Positions 25,426 to 32,141 of a stretch of DNA of 64,000 bases are shown piece after piece. How positions within the stretch are numbered: the first letter of the stretch is position 1; every line of letters starts with the position of its first letter. The stretch lies in NCBI GenBank assembly GCA_964349675.1, contig CAYGHD010000002.1, positions 4,757 to 68,756 on the forward strand. The letters run 5' to 3'. The position numbers were made by a program, and so were the translations under genes. This DNA comes from GWA1-54-10 sp964349675. Its GTDB lineage: Bacteria > Patescibacteriota > Minisyncoccia > Phycocordibacterales > SBAW01. The notes under the pieces are model-generated. The model saw only the letters and a program-made list of their open reading frames with translations. It was not told where the DNA came from and searched no databases.

Positions 25426-25450
25426 TATCTTTCGACGCAGACACACAAGT

Positions 25451-25480
25451 CCGCCGCAACCTGGGGAGAGGTTGCGGCGG
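25451..25480 (-). terminator. Strong hairpin after Cys-rich small gene
   Basis: 12-bp perfect stem CCGCCGCAACCT / AGGTTGCGGCGG. The T-run is weak (acttgtgtgt), so termination strength is uncertain. Confidence 0.6.
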
Positions 25481-25484
25481 GTAA

Positions 25485-25679
25485 CTACTCGGTGTCTCGG
25501 TCGGTGGGGCTGGACAGCCAGGGGTCAAAATTTGGGAGGCGGTCGGCCTCCTCGATCTTTTTGTAGGCCGGGCCTCCGGCCCGAGCGACATAGCGGCAGT
25601 TTGCCGGGTCGCCGCAGCATCCGGTGCTGCAGCTGTCGGTCTCGGCCCCAAGGGGGCAGCCGTGTGCTCCAAGCGACAT
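25485..25679 (-). CDS. Cys-rich small protein
   Basis: 64 aa. The ATG at 25679 has an excellent Shine-Dalgarno (GGAGGAAATCAAA then ATG). The N-terminal half holds six cysteines (HGCPLG, DSCSTGCCG, ANCRYV), enough for a metal site or disulfides; the C-terminal half is acidic and Pro-rich (IEEADRLPNFDPW). There is no signal peptide, so cytoplasmic metal binding is more likely. No family recognised. It has its own promoter and a hairpin terminator. Confidence 0.65.
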   Translation of the reverse strand: MSLGAHGCPLGAETDSCSTGCCGDPANCRYVARAGGPAYKKIEEADRLPNFDPWLSSPTDRDTE

Positions 25680-25710
25680 TTTGATTTCCTCCAGGTACAA
25701 GGTTTACGCT

Positions 25711-25739
25711 TTTATAGCATGCTCGTTTCAGACTGTACA
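25711..25739 (-). promoter_or_regulatory. Promoter of Cys-rich gene
   Basis: Minus strand TGTACA, 17 bp, TATAAA; the -35 overlaps the 3' end of the RpoH-like gene. Confidence 0.55.
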
Positions 25740-26675
25740 GAGATCTTCTTGCGCAACGCGCCCTTGCCTCCTTTTCCGGACGTACGGCCCAAGATTCAGA
25801 TTGCCGAGCGTTGGTTTGGTCTCTGGCACCCCCATTGCCTTTTGGAGTTTTTGAATCGCTCTCGCCTCAATTTGGCGCATGCGCTCGCGCGTGACGCCAT
25901 ACTCTGCTCCAAGCTCTGCCAGTGTGAGCGGAGTCTCGGCAAGTCGCCGTTTTGTAAGCACATCCAGCTCTTTTGGCCTGAGCGTCGAAAGCGCTTGCCG
26001 CAAAGCGGCTTTGCGCTGGGTGAGCTCTTCAGCTTCAGCAAACACGGTGTCGTGTGCTGGAGACGAGTCAATCAAGACGTCCTGCAGCTCCATGTAGGAA
26101 TCATCGCCAGCAAGCGGCTGGTTGAGGCTGGTGTCGCCACTGAGCCGGCGATGCATGTTGACGACATCATCCTCTCCAACGCCCAGCATGTGAGCGATGC
26201 GCCTGAGATGCTGTGGCTGAAGGTCGCCATCCTCAAGTGCTCCAACGCTGCTCTTTGCTTGCCGCAGTTTGAAAAACAGCTTCCGGTCTGCCGAAGTGCT
26301 GCTTATCTTCACCATCGACCAGTAGTGCAGCACACCCTGCTTTATTTCCGCATGCACCCACCATTGCGCATACGTTGCCAGCCGGGTGTCTCTGTCTGGG
26401 TCAAACTTCGCCACTGCTTTGAAGAGGCCGAAGTTCCCCTCGCTGATGCAGTCTGCAAAAGGCACGTTGTACCCTAAATAGCCTCTGGCTATCTTTGCAA
26501 CAAGCCGCAGATGGGGGAGTGTCAGCGCATCGAACGCGCGCTGGTCGTTGTGGTCGCGCAGGCGTTGCGCGAGTCTCGACTCCTCTTCAGGGGTGAGTAG
26601 TGGGAACTTTTGGATTTCAGCGAGATACCGCTGCAATCCGTCTGGGGTGTCGCGTATCACGGGCACTTTGCTCAT
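25728..26675 (-). CDS. RpoH-like alternative sigma factor
   Basis: 315 aa, without region 1.1. Region 1.2 is at GLQRYLAEIQKFPLLTPEEE, region 2 at LRLVAKIARGYLGYNVPFAD, SEGNFGLFKAVAKFDPDRD and RLATYAQWWVHAEIKQGVLH, then the 'RpoH box' SADRKLFFKLRQAK. Region 4 reads LRPKELDVLTKRRL and YGVTRERMRQIEARAIQKL. The RpoH box and the YW..VKI segment after region 2 are hallmarks of heat-shock sigma-32 proteins, not of RpoD or sporulation sigmas. It probably drives a stress regulon. Gene has promoter TTGACT-17-TATAAA and Shine-Dalgarno AGAGGT. An alternative sigma of this kind is unexpected in a CPR genome. Confidence 0.82.
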   Translation of the reverse strand: MSKVPVIRDTPDGLQRYLAEIQKFPLLTPEEESRLAQRLRDHNDQRAFDALTLPHLRLVAKIARGYLGYNVPFADCISEGNFGLFKAVAKFDPDRDTRLATYAQWWVHAEIKQGVLHYWSMVKISSTSADRKLFFKLRQAKSSVGALEDGDLQPQHLRRIAHMLGVGEDDVVNMHRRLSGDTSLNQPLAGDDSYMELQDVLIDSSPAHDTVFAEAEELTQRKAALRQALSTLRPKELDVLTKRRLAETPLTLAELGAEYGVTRERMRQIEARAIQKLQKAMGVPETKPTLGNLNLGPYVRKRRQGRVAQEDLCTV

Positions 26676-26711
26676 GACAGACCTCTTATTTCAATACAAG
26701 TAACCAAAAAA

Positions 26712-26740
26712 TTTATAGCACGCATAATGTATGGAGTCAA
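26712..26740 (-). promoter_or_regulatory. Promoter of RpoH-like gene
   Basis: Minus strand TTGACT, 17 bp, TATAAA, about 35 nt before the ATG. Confidence 0.85.
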
Positions 26741-26750
26741 ATAAAAAACA

Positions 26751-26776
26751 CCACCCTGTGAAAACAGGATGGTGCT
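26751..26776 (-). terminator. Terminator of pentapeptide-like gene
   Basis: Minus strand CACCATCCTGT / ACAGGGTGGTG around a short loop, followed by TTTTTTATTT. The rpoH-like promoter begins in its T-run. Confidence 0.85.
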
Positions 26777-26789
26777 GCGCGACGCTGGG

Positions 26790-27461
26790 CTACTTGAGCT
26801 CGCCGCGCATGATCCGCATCATTGCTTCGAGCACGGCCATGGTGGCCAGCTCGATTAACGTGTCTTGCCCGCTGTAGTCGTAGGAAGCTGCCCCAGACAT
26901 GGTGCGTCCACTGGCAGGCCGCATCATCGCGCGGGCTTCTGGCGTCCATTTGTCGGCAGGCTGCCAGCAGGCTGCCAACTCTCCGAGCTTGCCTGCCGAG
27001 AAATTGTCCATCTGGCCCATCACGGCGTCGTGCCAGTCGCCGCAGAGGGCCTCTGCAGCCTCGCCCAAGCTGGTGCAGTCGGCGTATGCTGTCTTGCTGA
27101 TGTTGAGGCCCCGCATGACCTGCTCGGCGACGCGCCAGGCAAGCCCTTCCTTGCCTACAATGTCTACGCCGCCGAAGGTGGCGTTCAGAGCATGGACGAC
27201 CGACTTGCCATTGATGGTCATACCACCCATTTTGCAGTCGTCGATGATCATGTTGGTGAGGTTGCAGCCCTTGATGACCACGTCGCCCAGATGGCAGTTG
27301 TGGAAGATACCATCCGACAAGTTGACGTTCATGACGCGCGCGCTTCGGGCGCCCACGTTATTGAAATGCAGGGCACCAATTCCGGCGTTGTTGACTGCCA
27401 GCATGGAATAGCTGACGCCAGCCGTCTCCAAGCTGGCCAGCTGTGTTTCAGAGACGTCCAT
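26790..27461 (-). CDS. Pentapeptide-repeat-like protein
   Basis: 223 aa from the ATG at 27461. Residues about 20-90 show fivefold hydrophobic spacing (LHFNNVGARSARVMNVNLSD, FHNCHLGDVVIKGCNLTNMI), as in right-handed pentapeptide beta-helices. The rest is helical, with a Met-rich end (MAVLEAMMRIMRGELK). No signal peptide. Function is unknown; pentapeptide proteins include gyrase protectors and scaffolds, but nothing here points to one. Own promoter, a hairpin in the leader and a strong terminator. Confidence 0.6.
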   Translation of the reverse strand: MDVSETQLASLETAGVSYSMLAVNNAGIGALHFNNVGARSARVMNVNLSDGIFHNCHLGDVVIKGCNLTNMIIDDCKMGGMTINGKSVVHALNATFGGVDIVGKEGLAWRVAEQVMRGLNISKTAYADCTSLGEAAEALCGDWHDAVMGQMDNFSAGKLGELAACWQPADKWTPEARAMMRPASGRTMSGAASYDYSGQDTLIELATMAVLEAMMRIMRGELK

Positions 27462-27480
27462 CCGTCGACTCCTAGGTACT

Positions 27481-27500
27481 GCCCAACCTTGCTGGGCTTC
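27481..27500. promoter_or_regulatory. Hairpin in leader of pentapeptide-like gene
   Basis: GCCCAAC / TTGGGC-type stem (minus strand: GCCCAGCAAGGTTGGGC) between promoter and start codon. Could affect translation or transcript stability. Confidence 0.4.
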
Positions 27501-27508
27501 TAAAACGC

Positions 27509-27536
27509 AATATACTATGTTATTTAAAAATGTCAA
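27509..27536 (-). promoter_or_regulatory. Promoter of pentapeptide-like gene
   Basis: Minus strand TTGACA, 16 bp, TATATT. Confidence 0.8.
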
Positions 27537-27819
27537 AAAATATTTTCGATAATTAGGGTTACTGAGAGAAGTGTGTCATAAAGCGATTTAACTTGTATTT
27601 TGTCAAATTTTATTATATTCTTTATCTGTCGCAACAATATCTCATTTACGGTAGTACGCGTAGATTCCGTACGTCTCCAAGAGTCGAGTGCAGTCACCCT
27701 AACAGGGCTGCGATGGAGGGGCTTCTACAAGGCGCACTGAGGGAAATTTGCTTCCAAGGACGTGTTCCGAAGATGTAACCGCCTAACCGTGCTCTTATTT
27801 GGTTCTTATACAAAATCAT
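27537..27819. other. Intergenic region with possible structured RNA
   Basis: About 280 bp without a convincing gene. From about 27645 it is GC-richer than the promoter side and holds inverted repeats: GCAG..CCCT / AGGGCTGC at 27689-27710, and TACGCGTA with flanking ACGG / CCGT near 27653-27675. It lies just before the secreted protein gene. It may be a leader or small RNA; I could not match it to tmRNA, RNase P, SRP RNA, 6S RNA or a known riboswitch. Confidence 0.3.
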
Positions 27820-28446
27820 ATGATTAAAAAAATAGGTCTTATCGCTGTGTCCGCTCTTATGGTCGCTGCACCGTTTGTTGCATCTGCCGATGCGCTTAAC
27901 CGCCAGCTTGAAGTTGGCATGTCGGGCGCCGATGTGTCGGTGCTCCAGACGTTTCTTGCAACTGACATAACCCTCTATCCACAACAGTTGGTGACCGGGT
28001 ACTTTGGTTTTTTGACTAAAGCTGCAGTATCAAACTTCCAAAGCCGCAATGGCATCCCTGCTGTTGGCCGCGTTGGCCCACAGACCCTTCCTGTGCTTAA
28101 CCTCCAGATAGCTGGTGGCATGCAAACCCAGAGTTCTGCTGCGCCAATTATCACGAGCGTGATGGTTACCACCTATCCAACAAACGCAACTGTGAGTTGG
28201 AACACGAATGAATTGTCAAAAGGGGTAGTGTATTACAGCACGAGCCCGCTGACGACCTATGAATACCAGAATGCAGTTACGGTAAGCGGCATGACCGCGA
28301 TGACCGACACTGCACTGCGTGTGTCACAAGCAGTGGTGTTGCCAAACCTTGCGCCAAACACACTCTACTACTACATGGTCTACACAACAGACCAGGCAGG
28401 CAACGTGAGCGTGACATGGCCATCGAGCTTCCAGACGACAAACTAA
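27820..28446 (+). CDS. Secreted peptidoglycan-binding protein with FnIII-like domain
   Basis: 208 aa. Signal peptide KKIGLIAVSALMVAAPFVAS then cleavage near ADA. Residues about 30-90 form a PG_binding_1 domain (GMSGADVSVLQTFLATD, GYFGFLTKAAVSNFQSRNG, VGPQTL), which holds cell-wall glycan. The second half is a fibronectin type III-like domain (NATVSWNTNELSKGVVYYST, LAPNTLYYYMVYTTDQAGN). Together this suggests a cell-wall-associated surface protein. Single gene with a terminator. Confidence 0.85.
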   Translation: MIKKIGLIAVSALMVAAPFVASADALNRQLEVGMSGADVSVLQTFLATDITLYPQQLVTGYFGFLTKAAVSNFQSRNGIPAVGRVGPQTLPVLNLQIAGGMQTQSSAAPIITSVMVTTYPTNATVSWNTNELSKGVVYYSTSPLTTYEYQNAVTVSGMTAMTDTALRVSQAVVLPNLAPNTLYYYMVYTTDQAGNVSVTWPSSFQTTN

Positions 28447-28472
28447 CTATTTTCTGAAATAGTTGAAAACAA

Positions 28473-28503
28473 AAAACCGCTGGGCATAAGCTCGGCGGTT
28501 TTT
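28473..28503 (+). terminator. Terminator of secreted protein gene
   Basis: AACCGCTGGGC / GCTCGGCGGTT with loop ATAA, followed by TTTTTTGTTTTG. Confidence 0.9.
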
Positions 28504-28522
28504 TGTTTTGTGCAATAAAAAA

Positions 28523-28548
28523 CACTGCCAGTTTGGGGCCTGGCAGTG
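28523..28548 (-). terminator. Terminator of small membrane protein gene
   Basis: CACTGCCAG / CTGGCAGTG stem; on the minus strand followed by TTTTTTATTG. Confidence 0.9.
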
Positions 28549-28558
28549 CGAGCGGGCT

Positions 28559-28918
28559 TCAGCGCAGAAGGTCAAGATTTTCTCTGACGTAGTTGTAGGT
28601 TGCGGTGCGGCAACGCCGGTTTACCCAGTGCCGCAGGCTTACGCCGAGGCTCAAGTACAACGCTGCGGTGCCGCCAAGGACAGTCAGCGGGGACAGCATC
28701 CCGCCTATCACCAGTGATGTGCCGAAGATGAAGCTGAGAAACCCCAGCGCCATAGCGCCAAGCAAGTGGCCCGTGCACAGGTATCCCGTGGGCATGTTGG
28801 CGGACTCCTCCTGTTCGTCTTGGGCAAGCCCCCACGCTTTGATGGGCCACAAGATGAGGTTGACCGCGGGGGCCAATGCCCGCATATAGAGCGGTGTGTA
28901 TGTGCGTGACTGCGGCAT
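28559..28918 (-). CDS. Small membrane protein
   Basis: 119 aa with two or three hydrophobic segments (ALAPAVNLILWPIKAWGLA, LLGAMALGFLSFIFGTSLVI, SPLTVLGGTAALYLSLGVSL) and a basic C-terminal tail (HWVNRRCRTATYNYVRE). Textbook Shine-Dalgarno AGGAGG 7 nt before the ATG and its own terminator. No family recognised. Similar in design to the membrane protein at 19630. Confidence 0.65.
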   Translation of the reverse strand: MPQSRTYTPLYMRALAPAVNLILWPIKAWGLAQDEQEESANMPTGYLCTGHLLGAMALGFLSFIFGTSLVIGGMLSPLTVLGGTAALYLSLGVSLRHWVNRRCRTATYNYVRENLDLLR

Positions 28919-29024
28919 TTGTGCGCCTCCTGAGTTGGTTGTCTGCGCCCACTATGCCATAACAGCACACAATTTTGTAGTGGTGCGGCCGCCGGCCTCT
29001 ACTTCAATTACTGTAAAAACTATG

Positions 29025-29030
29025 TATAAT
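29025..29030 (+). promoter_or_regulatory. -10 box upstream of tRNA-Asn
   Basis: TATAAT; a weak -35 (TTCAAT, 16 bp upstream) is possible. Transcript would start near 29037, 85 nt before the mature tRNA. Confidence 0.6.
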
Positions 29031-29046
29031 ATTGAGTGTTCGATAT

Positions 29047-29131
29047 ATTCCGGTGTAGGGCCGACGTCTGAATCGGCCTCCCGACCGAAGCGTCGGGACT
29101 CAATACGCTGGTTAAGTAGATTCCGGTGTAG
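29047..29131 (+). repeat. 12-bp duplication of tRNA 5' end around a two-hairpin insert
   Basis: ATTCCGGTGTAG occurs at 29047-29058 and again at 29120-29131, where it runs into the tRNA. The 61 bp between contain two perfect hairpins, GGCCGA / TCGGCC (29059-29078) and TCCCGAC / GTCGGGA (29079-29098). It looks like a small structured insertion that duplicated its target in the tRNA start. Confidence 0.75.
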
Positions 29132-29423
29132 CTCAATGGTAGAGCAGCTCCCTGTCTAAAGGCAGCCTTTCAGAGGAATCTGAATTGAAAAACGAGGTGA
29201 ATTCGGGGAAACCCCTCTGGGGCAATCCCGAGCCAAGCTCCAACCACATGTTGGAGAAGGTGTAGAGACTATCCCGAAAGGGAGTAGCCTTGCAATGTGC
29301 AGGGCGAAGCGCCTCGCATCCGACAACTTCTTGTAAGTTGGGATGATGATATAGTCCACGCCCGCAGCAATGGGGGATTCACGTGTAAGGAGTTGGTTCC
29401 AGGTTCGAGTCCTGGCGCCGGAG
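29122..29423 (+). tRNA. tRNA-Asn(GTT), interrupted by a group I intron
   Basis: The two exons (29122-29155 and 29386-29423) fold as a full cloverleaf: acceptor TCCGGTG / CGCCGGA, TA at positions 8-9, D arm GCTC-AATGGTA-GAGC, anticodon stem GCTCC / GGAGT, loop CTGT|TAA, variable TGGTT, T arm CCAGG-TTCGAGT-CCTGG, discriminator G. Joined, the anticodon loop is CTGTTAA as in bacterial tRNA-Asn(GUU), and the asparagine-type TCC start and G73 agree. CCA is not encoded. The intron interrupts the anticodon between positions 35 and 36. Confidence 0.93.
29156..29385 (+). ncRNA. Group I self-splicing intron in tRNA-Asn
   Basis: 230 nt. P1 forms between exon CTGT and internal guide GCAG (29162-29165), giving the required U-G pair at the 5' splice site; the last intron base is G. 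The core GGGCAATCCCGAGCCAAG (29219-29236 region) closely matches the P4-P6 consensus of IC3 introns of cyanobacterial and plastid tRNA-Leu. CTCCAA / TTGGAG (29239-29256) forms a hairpin in the P5/P6 region, and GACTAT (29267-29272) / ATAGTC (29351-29356) form P7. No homing endonuclease frame is present. Confidence 0.92.
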
Positions 29424-29424
29424 C
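29407..29424 (+). repeat. tRNA-end direct repeat, putative att site (left)
   Basis: GAGTCCTGGCGCCGGAGC, the 3' end of tRNA-Asn. An identical 18-bp copy lies at 35908-35925, and a 13-bp partial copy near 29598-29610. Confidence 0.65.
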
Positions 29425-29433
29425 CGCTGACAT

Positions 29434-29457
29434 AAACCGCCTGCAATGGGCGGTTTT
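29434..29457 (+). terminator. Terminator after tRNA-Asn
   Basis: AAACCGCC / GGGCGGTTT stem and a short T-run, 11 nt after the tRNA. Confidence 0.8.
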
Positions 29458-29478
29458 GTCGTATGCGGCTCCGAGCGA

Positions 29479-29511
29479 GGAAGTGTGGGACACTTCCGTC
29501 CAGAACTCGAA
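29479..29511 (+). repeat. Composite hairpin element, copy A
   Basis: GGAAGTGT / ACACTTCC stem followed by GTCCAGAACTCGAA. Sits 21 nt after a terminator-like hairpin. Copy B at 33284-33319 has the same layout with a different but still paired stem. Confidence 0.7.
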
Positions 29512-29610
29512 CGCCGGAGCGGGCCCCGCGTCAGCAGATGCGGGAGCGAGGCGCGGCTAGTAAAAAATTTTGTGACGACAAAGTTTTTATGCGGAGCCGA
29601 GTCCTGGCGC

Positions 29611-30162
29611 TCAATCTCGAAAATGGGGCCTGACCCCAACTCCTCTCGGCACCATTTCCTGTCGTATGTAGGGAGGATTGCCGATGACGTGTGTAAACTT
29701 TTGTTCAAACGCGGTGAGGAGGAAGTCGCCCTGAATCAGCCAGGACGCGAGCACAGTATCGGCTTGCGTCGCGTCGAGGCCATTCTCTTGCAGGATTTTC
29801 TTGAGAGTGCCTTTTGTCTTTTCGAATGATTCGATATGAAGTTCAACCGCCCTGATACTGTTTTTTAGAAGCTCTGCGGTCGGCTTCAGTTTTTGGTTGC
29901 GAAGTGATTCCATCAAACGCTCCACGGCCGGGATAAGAAAATCGCCGTGCCCGAACGAGGGTTCGAGGAGGCTCATGAATTGCAATTTCTGCGACGGCCA
30001 ATATTCAACCAGATCGAGGATAAAATCGGCTACTTCGCGGCGTGTAAAGACCGCTCCGCGGTCCTCGGTATTAGCCCCGGCGAGTGTCGCAACGGCAGAC
30101 GCAAGAAGCTCATTTTCGAATGGGAGTCCTATCGTTCGTGCCTTTGTGGTGCTCACGTTCAT
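29611..30162 (-). pseudogene. Truncated Eco57I-like DNA adenine methyltransferase, N-terminal part
   Basis: The ATG at 30162 begins an N6-adenine methyltransferase: RGAVFTRREVADFILDLVEY, the SAM-binding LLEPSFGHGDFLIPAVERL, and the catalytic NPPY motif in HVIGNPPYIRQEMVP. Immediately after NPPY the similarity stops and the frame runs into unrelated bases, ending at 29611 near the tRNA repeats. The C-terminal target-recognition part and any nuclease are missing, so it is a broken gene. Upstream in-frame sequence to 30651 is a shadow of the neighbouring CFA gene. Confidence 0.75.
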
Positions 30163-30269
30163 TACACCTATTTTACCACTTTTACTTGCAACAAAGCTAC
30201 GCCACCTACCCCTTCTGTAGGTGATAAAATGGAACTCCATAGCGACGCGAATGCCCTCGGTCGAGCCGG

Positions 30270-30286
30270 GGCATTTTCGTTGGTTT
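30270..30286 (+). repeat. 17-bp direct repeat, left of CFA synthase gene
   Basis: GGCATTTTCGTTGGTTT, identical at 31529-31545. In this copy it forms the 3' arm and tail of a terminator-like hairpin (GAATGCCC..GGGGCATTTTC). Confidence 0.85.
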
Positions 30287-30298
30287 ACAAAAAAGAAA

Positions 30299-30322
30299 GG
30301 GCGCGACCACTTGGTAGCGCCC
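30299..30322 (-). terminator. Terminator of CFA synthase gene
   Basis: GGGCGC..ACC / GGT..GCGCCC stem; minus strand continues TTTCTTTTTTT. Confidence 0.9.
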
Positions 30323-30326
30323 AGTT

Positions 30327-31448
30327 TCAAACCGACAACCTTACCGGTTTGTAAGTGTTGCGAAGATCGGCCGGTGAGAACACGAACTGACCTACGCTGA
30401 TACGTCCAGAACCGAACCCGGCGATGTAGAGCGAGAGATAGAAATCGTATTTGCGATAGTACCGCAGTCCGTACATTTTTACGATCTCGTTTCGATGTCG
30501 AACTAGGTTCTCGCGCCACCCGACAAACGTTTTCACGTAGTCTTCGGGAAAGAGCTCCTGATCGAGTAGATGAAAGATATCCTGCGTGGCTTCTCTGATC
30601 TGACCGAGCGTCGGAAGCATTCCGTTCGGGAAGATGTGTTTCTCCGTCCATGGATCCATCGTTGCACGCTTATCGCATGCAAGGATGCACTGCATAACAA
30701 AGACTCCATCTTTTCGTGCAAGCGAGTCGCACGCTTTTTGGAAGTACTCCCGATAGTGGCTTGGACCCACATGCTCGATGACGCAAATGGACACGACCGC
30801 ATCAACCTTGCCACTAAAGTCACGGTAGTCTTGCAGTCGAAACTCCAGAGGTAAATCGCGGTACCTTTCTGCAGCGTACTTACGCTGCGTTTGAGATATC
30901 GTGAGTCCGATGCCACTAGAGCCATAGTGCTGTCCTGCGTAGCCGAGAAAACCGCCCCAGCCAGAGCCGATGTCGAGCACCGTCTTACCGGTCCCGAGAA
31001 AAGCTTTCCTGCAGATCAAATCCATCTTCTGGTCTTGCGCCTCATCAAGTAACAAGACGCCATCCCATCGTCCGCACGTGTAGTTGGTCGTGCGGCCGAG
31101 TAAGATGTCGAAGAATTGCGGATCCTCATCGTAGTGCACTTCAGCGACTCGTTTCGAACGAGTACGGTTTTGCGCGTCGATCACGCCGAAGCGGAGTCTC
31201 CTCAGCAACACATCAAGGCGAGGTATCCTGAGATGGATGCCAGATTTTATGATTCGCTCTATAAGTCCAGCGATATCCGAGCAGTTCCACCAGCCATCCA
31301 TGTAAGAATCGCCGAGGCCAACAGAACCTTGTAAAAGAACACGCCGGTACCATCGATTATCCAGGATCTGCGGATCCCATAGATTTGGGCCGTTGATCAC
31401 TATTCCAGCTGCCCCGAAAAGGCGCTGGATCGCGAACTTCGCAACCAT
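30327..31448 (-). CDS. cfa: Cyclopropane-fatty-acyl-phospholipid synthase
   Basis: 373 aa from the ATG at 31448, preceded by GAGGAGG 5 nt upstream. It adds a methylene bridge from SAM to unsaturated acyl chains of membrane lipids. The N-terminal lipid-binding domain (GLGDSYMDGWWNCSDIAGLI) is followed by YDEDPQFFDILLGRTTNYTCG, the SAM site VLDIGSGWGGFLGYAGQHYG, GLTISQTQRKYA, and SICVIEHVGPSHY, and the active-site region IFPNGMLPTL. It looks intact. The gene is flanked by 17-bp direct repeats and has its own terminator. CPR cells usually lack fatty acid synthesis, so it may modify scavenged lipids; acquisition by transfer is likely. Confidence 0.93.
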   Translation of the reverse strand: MVAKFAIQRLFGAAGIVINGPNLWDPQILDNRWYRRVLLQGSVGLGDSYMDGWWNCSDIAGLIERIIKSGIHLRIPRLDVLLRRLRFGVIDAQNRTRSKRVAEVHYDEDPQFFDILLGRTTNYTCGRWDGVLLLDEAQDQKMDLICRKAFLGTGKTVLDIGSGWGGFLGYAGQHYGSSGIGLTISQTQRKYAAERYRDLPLEFRLQDYRDFSGKVDAVVSICVIEHVGPSHYREYFQKACDSLARKDGVFVMQCILACDKRATMDPWTEKHIFPNGMLPTLGQIREATQDIFHLLDQELFPEDYVKTFVGWRENLVRHRNEIVKMYGLRYYRKYDFYLSLYIAGFGSGRISVGQFVFSPADLRNTYKPVRLSV

Positions 31449-31528
31449 CAGAACCTCCTCAAGGTTGGATTTGTGGACACGATCGTCCGTTGACGAATAT
31501 ACCAAGGAAATTTCTTATCGGCTATCCA

Positions 31529-31545
31529 GGCATTTTCGTTGGTTT
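31529..31545 (+). repeat. 17-bp direct repeat, right of CFA synthase gene
   Basis: Second copy of GGCATTTTCGTTGGTTT. Confidence 0.85.
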
Positions 31546-31562
31546 TTTGCTAAGCTTAGGGC

Positions 31563-32141
31563 ATGGAAATTGGCATTTGGGGAGACAGCATAACTTACGG
31601 CGAAAGCGACTCCGAGGCCCTTGGGTGGGTTGGCAGACTGCGGAAATCTACATCTGTAGACGAAGATAAACAGGTCTACAATCGCGGAATCTGTGGCAAC
31701 ACAACTGAAGATTTACTCAAGCGTTTTAAGGTGGAAGCTGACTCCCTTGAGCCAAATATCGTGGTATTTGCTATCGGCATAAACGACTCAAAGTATCCGG
31801 TCGGAGAGCAAACAAATAAGATTTCACTTGAGCAGTTTAAGAAAAATATCGAGTCTCTTTTGCAGCAAGCAAAAGTCTACACGCAGACGATTTTCGTTGT
31901 CGGGGCTACGCAAGTTGATGAGGAGGTTGTGTCGCAATGGAAAGATAGCTCGCTCTTTTACAATGCGGAGATACAAAAATATAACGACGTTTTGAAAGAG
32001 ACCGCTGCTTCCAGCGGTGTTTCGTATGTGGATGTGTCTGAAGTTTTAGATGCAAAAACTGATTTGCATGATGGGCTGCACCCAAATGCAAAGGGGTATG
32101 AAAAACTTGCGATGGCAATAAAAAGCGAAATTAAAATATGA
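31563..32141 (+). CDS. SGNH/GDSL hydrolase
   Basis: 192 aa, cytoplasmic (no signal peptide). All four SGNH blocks are present: GDSIT with the nucleophile Ser at the N-terminus, NRGICGNTTEDLL with Gly, FAIGINDS with Asn, and DGLHPNAKGYEKLA with the Asp/His pair. These enzymes cleave ester or acetyl groups; the substrate is not predictable. First gene of a three-gene operon: its stop overlaps the RdgB start by 4 bp. A TAAGCT at 31551-31556, 6 nt before the ATG, may be a leaderless -10. Confidence 0.88.
   Translation: MEIGIWGDSITYGESDSEALGWVGRLRKSTSVDEDKQVYNRGICGNTTEDLLKRFKVEADSLEPNIVVFAIGINDSKYPVGEQTNKISLEQFKKNIESLLQQAKVYTQTIFVVGATQVDEEVVSQWKDSSLFYNAEIQKYNDVLKETAASSGVSYVDVSEVLDAKTDLHDGLHPNAKGYEKLAMAIKSEIKI

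Noticed and set aside
25662..26477. 271-aa plus-strand open frame
   Set aside because: Antisense of the RpoH-like sigma gene, whose regions 1.2-4 are unmistakable.
27593..27778. 61-aa frame in the intergenic region
   Set aside because: No Shine-Dalgarno, no promoter at fitting distance, odd composition; the region looks more like RNA or leader sequence.
29041..29120. A second tRNA gene starting at 29047
   Set aside because: It shares the first 12 bp with tRNA-Asn, but what follows is two hairpins with no D, anticodon or T arm.
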